A stretch of DNA of 10,768 nt from CAYUPI01 sp964446585 (GTDB lineage: Bacteria > Verrucomicrobiota > Verrucomicrobiia > Limisphaerales > UBA8199), in contig CAYUPI010000107.1 in the NCBI GenBank assembly GCA_964446585.1, positions 1 through 10,768 on the forward strand, in the 5' to 3' direction. Below, in pieces: positions 5,267 through 10,768 of the stretch; position 1 is the stretch's first letter; each line of letters begins with the position of its first letter. The notes under the pieces are model-generated. The model worked only from the letters and a program-made list of their open reading frames with translations, had not been told where the DNA came from and searched no databases. The position numbers and the translations under genes were made by a program.

Positions 5267-6988
5267 ATGCCCGGCCACGAGCCTCCGCTCATTCTATTCG
5301 ACGGCGTGTGTCATCTCTGCAATGCATCGGTCGCTTGGATCGTCGAGCACGACCGGCACGGCATTTTTCGATTCGCCTCGCTGCAATCGGCGGCCGGCCG
5401 GGCGGCGCTCGCAGCCGCTAACTCCCCGGCGACTCTTCCCGACAGCATGGTGTTGATCGACGCTGACGGCGTGCACACGCGATCAGACGCGGCCATCTGC
5501 ATCGCGAGCCGACTCGGATTTCCGTGGCGGCTGGCGCGGCTCGGCCGGTTGCTGCCACGGCGAGTCCGCGACTGGGCTTACGACTGCGTCGCGCGGAACC
5601 GATATCGCTGGTTCGGCCGGCGGGAGTCCTGTCCCGTGCCGACGCCGGAACTGCGCGCGCGCTTCCTGGACGCCGACGAGCCACCGGCGCACTTTTCGGC
5701 GGCCCCGTCACAAACCGCACCAACTCCACCTGAGCGCAAAGCCTTGATTTCGACATTTGCGCTCCGCTGGCTGATGGCGTACCTGTTTCTCCACATTTTT
5801 CCTTTTCCGCTCGGCGCGATTCCCCTCACCGAAAGCCTCGTGGACGTTTATGAGAAGCTGATGTTCAAAATCGTTCCCTTGGTCGGCAAAATCGCTTTCG
5901 GGCTCAAGATCAGCATCTTTCCGGGTGGCAGCGGCGATACCACTTACAACTACGTGGAAGTGTTCTTTTTTGCGGTGGCGGCACTGGTGATTGCGGCCCC
6001 CTGGACAGTCGCGCGCCGCGCTCGGCCCCTCTCGCCACGGACGCTCGAGGCCATGCGTATCCTGGTCCGCTACTGCCTCGGAGTGACGATGCTCGACTAC
6101 GGATGGCACAAAGTCATGCCCTTGCAGTTCCCGCCGCCCGGCCCGGACCGATTGCTGATGGCCTATGGCGATTCCTCGCCCATGGGTTTGCTCTGGGCGT
6201 TCATGGGCGCCTCGAAGGCTTACGTCATGTTCAGCGGCCTCATGGAAGTGGCTGGCGGTTTCCTGCTCTTCTTCCGACGCACCTCGCTCGTAGGGGGCCT
6301 GCTCTCCGCCGCCGTCCTCACCAACGTGATGCTAATGAACTTTTGCTATGACGTACCAGTGAAACTGTTTTCATCGCGGTTGTTGGTCATGTCGCTTTTC
6401 ATCGTCGCGCCACATGCGGCTCGGTTGTTCAACGTGTTCTTCCTCAATCTCCCCGTTGCTCCGGCACCGCAGTGGTCGAATCCATTGCGTCCGCCCTGGC
6501 TGAAACGGACCGCGCAGGTCGCGCGACTGGCCTTCATTGCTTATGTCAGCCTCATGCCCATCTGGACCAACTACCGGATGCTAAAGGAACTGAATTCGCC
6601 TGCATCGAAAAAGCCCTGGGCGGGCTATTACCGCGTCGAATCGTTCACGCGCGATGAAGTTGCCGACCGCGCGCTGCCGGATAACCAGCGCTGGGTGCGT
6701 GTCGGGATAAGCACGATGGGCCTGGGAGTCGTGTTGTTGGCCGATGGCTCGGGCCGCCGACAACGGATGGAATTCGACCAGGCTAAAGGGACGGTCACCA
6801 TCACCCGTCGCGGAGAAACCAACTCAATGATTCTGACCTTCAAGCAACCGGAGACAAACTCGCTGGTTCTCGAAGGGGTCTTCGATGGCGGCAAGGTCTC
6901 CGTCCAACTGCGCCGGCAGGACGATGCTCCCCCATTGCTGATCAGCCGCGGGTTCCATTGGATTAACGAGTTCCCTTTCAATCGTTGA
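5267..6988 (+). CDS. DCC/DUF393 thiol-disulfide domain fused to a DoxX-like membrane domain
   Basis: 573 residues from the ATG at 5267. The frame is open to 4943, but that upstream part runs antisense through the TIGR03067 gene and is not protein-like. Residues 8-135 form a DCC-family thioredoxin-like domain: 'ILFDGVCHLCN' carries the D-x-x-C-x-x-C signature (D12, C15, C18), and 'GRRESCPVPTPELRARFLD' (117-135) is the family's C-terminal motif. Residues about 160-400 hold several hydrophobic helices with conserved-looking 'YGWHKVMPLQFPPPGP', 'GLMEVAGGFLLFFRRTS' and 'NFCYDVPVKLFSS', matching DoxX-like proteins. One more helix follows near 419-435. A soluble domain then runs from about 454 to the end ('RVESFTRDEV', 'RWVRVGI', 'RGFHWINEFPFNR'), also found at the end of some DoxX-like proteins. 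The layout suggests a membrane-linked thiol redox or quinone-coupled activity; that is inference. A weak purine-rich stretch precedes the start. Confidence 0.8.
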   Translation: MPGHEPPLILFDGVCHLCNASVAWIVEHDRHGIFRFASLQSAAGRAALAAANSPATLPDSMVLIDADGVHTRSDAAICIASRLGFPWRLARLGRLLPRRVRDWAYDCVARNRYRWFGRRESCPVPTPELRARFLDADEPPAHFSAAPSQTAPTPPERKALISTFALRWLMAYLFLHIFPFPLGAIPLTESLVDVYEKLMFKIVPLVGKIAFGLKISIFPGGSGDTTYNYVEVFFFAVAALVIAAPWTVARRARPLSPRTLEAMRILVRYCLGVTMLDYGWHKVMPLQFPPPGPDRLLMAYGDSSPMGLLWAFMGASKAYVMFSGLMEVAGGFLLFFRRTSLVGGLLSAAVLTNVMLMNFCYDVPVKLFSSRLLVMSLFIVAPHAARLFNVFFLNLPVAPAPQWSNPLRPPWLKRTAQVARLAFIAYVSLMPIWTNYRMLKELNSPASKKPWAGYYRVESFTRDEVADRALPDNQRWVRVGISTMGLGVVLLADGSGRRQRMEFDQAKGTVTITRRGETNSMILTFKQPETNSLVLEGVFDGGKVSVQLRRQDDAPPLLISRGFHWINEFPFNR

Positions 6989-7061
6989 TCTGTCGCGGCA
7001 CCAGATTCGAGCCGAGTCAGACATCGAGCTGTCCCCCGCCCTCTCTCAGAGTTCGGCCTTG

Positions 7062-7760
7062 TTATTTGACATCCTTCCAATCGTCAACGACCAAGAGTTT
7101 CGACCTCTTCCAACCCGCGTGACCGTCAAAAAACAAGAGGGACGAGCCAAGCCCATGGCGCGCCAGGGCCACTCTTCGCTCCGTATTCAACACGCGCCCG
7201 TTTGGCATATACGGCAGATGATCGGGACTCCACACATCGTTCAGCTCATCCGACCCGATGATAGCCAAATCGGTGATGATCGGTCGCCACGAACCGGATT
7301 CGTTGTCGGCGAGATAGACCGTGTCGGATGGCCGCCGAATCTTGCTGAGTTTCGCAAGCCCATTCAGCGCAGAACCCACCTGATCGGTTGGACTGTTGAA
7401 TTGCCAGGCATTATCCACGTAACAAATCAACTGCCGCTTATCCGGATAACTGGGACAGGTATAGACCCGCACTTTCTTGAAATCGTTAGTGGACCGCACC
7501 CCGAGGTTCGGCGACAACACCTGGAACCAAAGCGGTTCATTGCCTCGAGGAACGATGCCGTTACTATCGTCCGCATACATCAACAGGCCGATCCCCATCT
7601 GGTGCAGATTACTGAGGCAATTTGCCTTCCGCCCCGCTTCTTTCGCTTTCGCCAGCGCGGGTAATAACATCGCCGCCAAGATGGCGATGATCGCGATGAC
7701 GACCAGCAGCTCAATCAGGGTGAAACCCCTGGCCGGCCGATGCGGGATTCCAACAGACAT
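7062..7760 (-). CDS. Type IV pilin-like (pseudopilin) protein with H-x-DG-type C-terminus
   Basis: 232 residues from the ATG at 7760; a GTG four codons upstream is possible but less likely. A 12-residue leader ends in Gly: 'MSVGIPHRPARG|FTLIELL'. This is the canonical prepilin peptidase site, followed by the hydrophobic helix VVIAIIAILAAMLLPALAKA with Glu at mature position 5. Then comes 'GRKANCLSNLHQMGIGLLMY', the usual continuation of this family, then a beta-rich head with 'YTCPSYPDKR', and near the end 'ARHGLGSSLLFFDGHAG', the R-H...FxDGH signature. Family members are numerous and dispersed in planctomycete and verrucomicrobial genomes. They are probably processed by PilD-type peptidase and held in the inner membrane. 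No pilus assembly genes are nearby. It is convergent with the DCC-DoxX gene, and YjbQ lies upstream on the same strand with an 85-base gap. No Shine-Dalgarno sequence is visible. Confidence 0.9.
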   Translation of the reverse strand: MSVGIPHRPARGFTLIELLVVIAIIAILAAMLLPALAKAKEAGRKANCLSNLHQMGIGLLMYADDSNGIVPRGNEPLWFQVLSPNLGVRSTNDFKKVRVYTCPSYPDKRQLICYVDNAWQFNSPTDQVGSALNGLAKLSKIRRPSDTVYLADNESGSWRPIITDLAIIGSDELNDVWSPDHLPYMPNGRVLNTERRVALARHGLGSSLLFFDGHAGWKRSKLLVVDDWKDVK

Positions 7761-7845
7761 ATTATATGCCACAAGCGTCGGAGAATGCGGGCTGAGTCGG
7801 AGGTGACAATGACACCACTCGCACGAAACCTCAAGTCGTATCCTG

Positions 7846-8277
7846 CTACACCTTCAGTTCGCCGATGAAGTGCGCGGCCACGTTGCGGCGATGCGGCGAG
7901 CGACGGTGTTCCCACAGGTAAATCCCTTGCCAGGTCCCTAGTGCCAGTTGGCCGCCAATGACCGGAATTGACAGGTTGACGGTCGTGAGTGCCGTTCGAA
8001 TGTGGGCAGGCATGTCGTCGTCGCCTTCGGCTGTGTGGATGAACAACGGGTCGCCGTCCGGCACCAGGCGGGCAAAGAATTTTTCAAAATCCCGCCGTAC
8101 ATCGGGATCGGCGTTCTCCTGGATGAGCAACGAAGCAGAGGTGTGGCGCACATGCAAAGTGAGCAATCCGTCGCGGCAGCCTTGGCTGGAGATCCAGGCG
8201 GCAACCTGGTCCGTAAACTCATTGAGCCCGCGGCCCCGGGTCGAAATCTGGAACTCATGAAAAGCCTGGCGCAACAT
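7846..8277 (-). CDS. yjbQ: YjbQ/UPF0047 family protein (secondary thiamine-phosphate synthase enzyme)
   Basis: 143 residues, the usual length of the family and colinear throughout. Diagnostic motifs are 'LHVRHTSASLLIQENADPDV' (41-60), 'EGDDDMPAHIRTAL' (84-97) and 'LALGTWQGIYLWEHR' (111-125), which carry the conserved His, Asp and Glu residues thought to line the metal/active site. Escherichia coli YjbQ shows weak thiamine phosphate synthase activity able to replace ThiE when overproduced. The true physiological role is unresolved, so the common database name should be read with care. The protein is cytoplasmic, with no signal peptide. No thiamine genes lie nearby. It lies 80 bases downstream of the coiled-coil/TPR gene on the same strand, with a short repeat in the gap, and could be co-transcribed. 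The ATG at 8277 is the only sensible start. Confidence 0.95.
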   Translation of the reverse strand: MLRQAFHEFQISTRGRGLNEFTDQVAAWISSQGCRDGLLTLHVRHTSASLLIQENADPDVRRDFEKFFARLVPDGDPLFIHTAEGDDDMPAHIRTALTTVNLSIPVIGGQLALGTWQGIYLWEHRRSPHRRNVAAHFIGELKV

Positions 8278-8329
8278 GTTCCGGGAGAGGCGGTCTATTA
8301 ACTGTAGCAGGTCTGTCGAGGCGGCTCAG

Positions 8330-8357
8330 AATTTCAAATCCAAAATCCGAAATCGAA
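8330..8357. repeat. Degenerate 'AAATCCGAA' repeat, copy downstream of the TPR gene
   Basis: The stretch reads as imperfect tandem units around AAATCC(G/A)AAAT and abuts the stop codon of the coiled-coil/TPR gene (8358-8360). It shares the exact 9-mer AAATCCGAA (8343-8351) with the copy upstream of the same gene (10483-10491), in the same orientation. Similar units are familiar in intergenic DNA of verrucomicrobia. Confidence 0.5.
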
Positions 8358-10412
8358 TCATGGCTTCTGCTCGGCTGCTTTCCTTGCATCGAGCATTTTT
8401 TCCAGCTCGGGATTGCGCGGATGCCCGGCAGCCAGCGCCTTTTGATAATGCCATCTCGCCAACTCCACCGCGGGCGGCTGCTGGGAGAGATAAATTACCG
8501 CCAGATTGTTGTGAGCGCTGCCGTAGCTCGGGTCAATCTGGATTGCTCTGCGCAGGGCGGTCTCGGCGGGCAGTCGTTGTCCCTTTTGGCTCAGGGTCAA
8601 CCCGAGGTAATTTTGGATCTCGGCGTTTTCCGGCTCAAGTTTCGCGGCGCGGCCCAAGGCGTCCAGCGCCTCGTCGTACTTTTGCTGCTTGTATCTGAGA
8701 TAGCCGAGAATTGAAAGACTGTAGGCGTCGCCGGGGGCGAGAGCGACCGCCTGGTTGATATGCTTCTCGGCTTCGTCGAGCCGGCCGCGTTCCAGTTGAA
8801 TCGTCGCGAGATTGGCGAGCGTGTAAACGTTTTTGTCGTCCTGGCGCAGGACCTGCGAATATTTTTCCTCGGCTTTATCGAGCCGCCGCTCCGCAAAATA
8901 GCGCTGCGCCTCGGCGACCAGCGTGGCGGAGCCCGCCGGCGGCTCGTGGATCACTTTCTTCTCCGACTTCGCCGCCGCGTTGGCCAGCCGGGTCTGCGGT
9001 TTGCTCAGCAGCGCCAGTTCCTCGGAGGTGTACGGCACTGCGCGGGCTTCAAACACCTCGAGGCGCGCCCGCACTGCGTTCAATTGGCCTTCCAGCTCGT
9101 CAACTCGCGTTCCCCCGGATTTGCCGTCGCGACCGATTATCTCTTTGAGGGCGGCCGCCAGCTTCTTTTGCAAATCATCGCGTTCGCGCTCAAGTTGCTT
9201 GATTCGGGCGGACTCCTGCGCCGAGCTTTGGGCCGTCGGCTTACTGTGTCCTTCAACAGCGACGGGCGCGGGCGCGACCTTCGCCGCCGAGCTTGGGGCC
9301 TGAGATATCTGTTTTACGCGATTTTCCAGGGCGATTTTTTCCAGCCGCAGCATCTCTTTATCGGACTCCAGTACCGCGATCTTTGCCCGGGCCTGGGCCA
9401 ACTGCTGCGCGGTGTCCGGGGTGCCGGGTGTCGTTTGTCGAGGCGCCTTTAAATCGGCAAGCTGCTTTCTGAGCAGTTGGTTTTCAGCACGCAACGCCTT
9501 GGTGGCCTCCGCGTCGGCGCTGGTCGAACGCAGCCGGTTTTGCAGCGCATTCTTCTCGAGCGTCAGTTTGGAAACGAGTTGCTTTTGTTCGGCCAACTGA
9601 CGATTTGCCTCCTCCAACCCGCTCTTGGTTGCCTCGATGGAAGTGGCGTTCCAGTTGCTCGGGATGAGACTATCGAGCTTTTTCTGAAGCGCTTTTTTTT
9701 CCTGCTCGAGCGCCTGGGCCTTCGCGGTTTGGTCGGCCAGTTTTCGGTTGGTTTGGGCCAAAGTCTTTTCGGTGGCAGTTTGCGCGCTGGACGGACCAGA
9801 CGCTGGAGGCGGGCTTGCAGGCGCAGCCTTTGCTTTCGCGTCGCTCAAGCTGACTTTCAACAGATCATTTTCTTTTTGGAGCACCTGGATTTTCTCCTCT
9901 GCTTTGGCCAGCTCGCGCGGGTCCAGGGCCGCGGGCTGAGCGGCAAGCGCTTCTTTGAGTTTCGCTTCGAGCAGGGTTTTATCGGCTTGCAGTTGACGCA
10001 CCTGCTCCTGAGAAGCGCTGAGCTGTATTTCGAGATCACTTGGGGAAGGGCCTTTAGCTGGCGGCGCGGCAGAGGGGGCGGCGGCGGTGCCCGGCTTAGA
10101 GGGGGTTGCGATCGGGACGCTGGGCGTCGGCGCCTGTGGGGACAGCGACGCAATTTTGCCGTCGAGGTAATTCAACCGGAACTTAACAACCTGCGCATTC
10201 CATTCCGCGTAACCTCTTTGGAATCGTTGCAGGGCCGTCCTTGCCTCGAGGTACTTTGTCAGCGCCTGATTCAACTGGCCGTTGCTGTTTAACGCGTCGG
10301 CTTCCTGCATCAGATTGTAAATTTGGACATACTGATCATCGGGCGACTGCGCCTGGGCGGAGGCTAACCCCACCAGCATGGACGCGGCGACCAGACCTAG
10401 AAACTTCTTCAT
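8358..10412 (-). CDS. Exported coiled-coil and TPR-repeat protein
   Basis: 684 residues from the ATG at 10412; a TTG 12 codons upstream would spoil the signal peptide. Residues 1-21 (MKKFLGLVAASMLVGLASAQA) are a signal peptide. Residues 23-90 form a small helical region ('YVQIYNLMQEADALNSNGQL', 'ALTKYLEARTALQRFQ') that looks like an N-terminal TPR-like hairpin. A Pro/Ala-rich linker follows (about 92-124). Residues about 125-455 are heptad-rich coiled coil with abundant L, K, E and Q, broken by Pro/Ala/Ser linkers near 195-215, 323-335 and 373-398. Residues about 496-665 hold roughly five TPR units, e.g. 'ANLATIQLERGRLDEAEKHI' and 'LGYLRYKQQKYDEALDALGR'. The product is probably a periplasmic scaffold for protein assembly. 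Similar proteins occur in verrucomicrobia without known function. It is transcribed away from the tRNA-Arg gene and is flanked on both sides by repeats. Confidence 0.85.
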   Translation of the reverse strand: MKKFLGLVAASMLVGLASAQAQSPDDQYVQIYNLMQEADALNSNGQLNQALTKYLEARTALQRFQRGYAEWNAQVVKFRLNYLDGKIASLSPQAPTPSVPIATPSKPGTAAAPSAAPPAKGPSPSDLEIQLSASQEQVRQLQADKTLLEAKLKEALAAQPAALDPRELAKAEEKIQVLQKENDLLKVSLSDAKAKAAPASPPPASGPSSAQTATEKTLAQTNRKLADQTAKAQALEQEKKALQKKLDSLIPSNWNATSIEATKSGLEEANRQLAEQKQLVSKLTLEKNALQNRLRSTSADAEATKALRAENQLLRKQLADLKAPRQTTPGTPDTAQQLAQARAKIAVLESDKEMLRLEKIALENRVKQISQAPSSAAKVAPAPVAVEGHSKPTAQSSAQESARIKQLERERDDLQKKLAAALKEIIGRDGKSGGTRVDELEGQLNAVRARLEVFEARAVPYTSEELALLSKPQTRLANAAAKSEKKVIHEPPAGSATLVAEAQRYFAERRLDKAEEKYSQVLRQDDKNVYTLANLATIQLERGRLDEAEKHINQAVALAPGDAYSLSILGYLRYKQQKYDEALDALGRAAKLEPENAEIQNYLGLTLSQKGQRLPAETALRRAIQIDPSYGSAHNNLAVIYLSQQPPAVELARWHYQKALAAGHPRNPELEKMLDARKAAEQKP

Positions 10413-10713
10413 GCGTGAATGGTAACGAAGCCCGCGCCTGTTTGGCAACGGTGAGGATGGACGATCAGAAGTCCAAAGCTCGAAATCCGAAGGCCGAAAG
10501 AAGCCCGAATTCTCAAACCCGAATCCGTGGCCGCGAGATCAGCAAACCGGTGGCAGCCGATGATGGCCTCGTCCTTCGCGCTTCGTATTTCTTTCGGATT
10601 TCCGGTGCAAGGGTCCACGGCTGGTGCCGGTCCGGCGAACAATGCTTGCGCTGATGCCGGCCCACAAAACGGTTGATTGGAAGCCACGGTGGTTCTACCT
10701 TGCACTCGGTTTA
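10413..10713. other. Intergenic region between the TPR gene and tRNA-Arg
   Basis: About 300 bases without a gene that I can support; the frames open here have no protein-like composition. The region holds the promoter of the TPR gene (not pinpointed), a repeat element with inverted ends (10471-10604), and the upstream region of the tRNA gene. No clear tRNA promoter boxes were identified. Confidence 0.6.
10471..10604. repeat. Repeat element with inverted 'GAAATCCGAA' ends
   Basis: The left end (10471-10526) is a run of degenerate units ('TCGAAATCCGAAGGCCGAAA', then CCCGAAT twice). The right end (10581-10604) is the same kind of sequence on the opposite strand. The perfect 10-base arms are GAAATCCGAA (10482-10491) and TTCGGATTTC (10593-10602), 101 bases apart. 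The left arm also matches the copy at 8343-8351. The structure resembles a small non-coding, REP- or MITE-like element; no target-site duplication was seen. Confidence 0.45.
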
Positions 10714-10768
10714 GCGCGAGTAGCTCAATTGGATAGAGCGTCGGCCTCCGGAGCCGAAGGTTGTGGGT
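10714..10768 (+). tRNA. tRNA-Arg (anticodon CCG), 3' end cut by the window
   Basis: The 5' acceptor strand GCGCGAG (10714-10720) is followed by T8-A9, a D arm GCTC-AATTGGAT-A-GAGC (10723-10739), and an anticodon stem TCGGC/GCCGA (10741-10745, 10753-10757) closing the loop CTCCGGA with anticodon CCG at 10748-10750. AGGTT is the variable region, and the T stem begins at GTGGGT where the window ends. The anticodon reads the arginine codon CGG. The missing part is the T loop and the 3' acceptor strand. Confidence 0.93.

Noticed and set aside
7059..7664. Plus-strand open frame of about 200 codons opposite the second pseudopilin
   Set aside because: It mirrors a clear pilin-like gene with canonical motifs at both ends, and its own translation shows no recognisable motif or signal.
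7761..7766. Perfect TATAAT on the minus strand directly before the ATG of the second pseudopilin
   Set aside because: A promoter here would start transcription inside the coding region, and no -35-like box lies 16-18 bases upstream. It is most likely chance AT-rich sequence around the start.
9477..10292. Long plus-strand open frame opposite the TPR gene
   Set aside because: It is antisense to a strongly supported coiled-coil gene. Its low-complexity R/L/F-rich translation is what the reverse strand of such a gene produces.

Overview
The window looks like chromosomal DNA from a Gram-negative, moderately GC-rich member of the Verrucomicrobiota (or a close PVC relative). This is an inference from four observations. 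There are two free-standing genes with type IV pilin-like (FTLIELLVVIA) N-termini. There is a TIGR03067-type secreted protein, a family common in planctomycetes and their relatives. There is a C-terminal tail of the type 'FDFWR..F.AAE..ADSDTDAFPSLIEYA..LEP', which is widespread in verrucomicrobial exported proteins. There are also intergenic runs of degenerate 'AAATCCGAA' units. Several genes have no clear Shine-Dalgarno sequence.

Left part (1-4189): mostly envelope proteins. A minus-strand outer-membrane barrel of the MetA-like 'transporter' type (131-997) diverges from a plus-strand DUF6662-like barrel (start about 1154, end 1996). The roughly 150-base gap between them carries nested inverted repeats. 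A plus-strand pseudopilin-like gene (2161-2949) follows. It runs head-on into a 5'-truncated gene remnant (2953-3238, minus) that retains only the tail end of a large exported protein. Next to it is a third barrel (3239-4189, minus).

Middle (4190-6988): an orphan ParD-like antitoxin reading frame on the minus strand (4365-4649), with a CTG where the start codon should be and no visible toxin gene. It is followed by a TIGR03067 secreted protein (4715-5146, minus). Diverging from that is a 573-residue protein (5267-6988, plus) joining an N-terminal DCC/DUF393 thiol-disulfide domain to a DoxX-like membrane domain and a C-terminal soluble domain.

Right part (6989-10768): a second pseudopilin-like gene (7062-7760), a YjbQ/UPF0047 protein (7846-8277), and a long exported coiled-coil plus TPR protein (8358-10412), all on the minus strand. 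The coiled-coil gene is flanked on both sides by copies of the 'AAATCCGAA' repeat. The window ends inside a plus-strand tRNA-Arg(CCG) gene.

No coherent pathway or operon links these genes. The common theme is the cell envelope: five to seven products appear exported or membrane-bound. I see no CRISPR array, phage, intact insertion sequence or obvious defence system. The most unusual items are the DCC-DoxX fusion, the orphan ParD frame lacking a normal start, the tail remnant and the repeat element.
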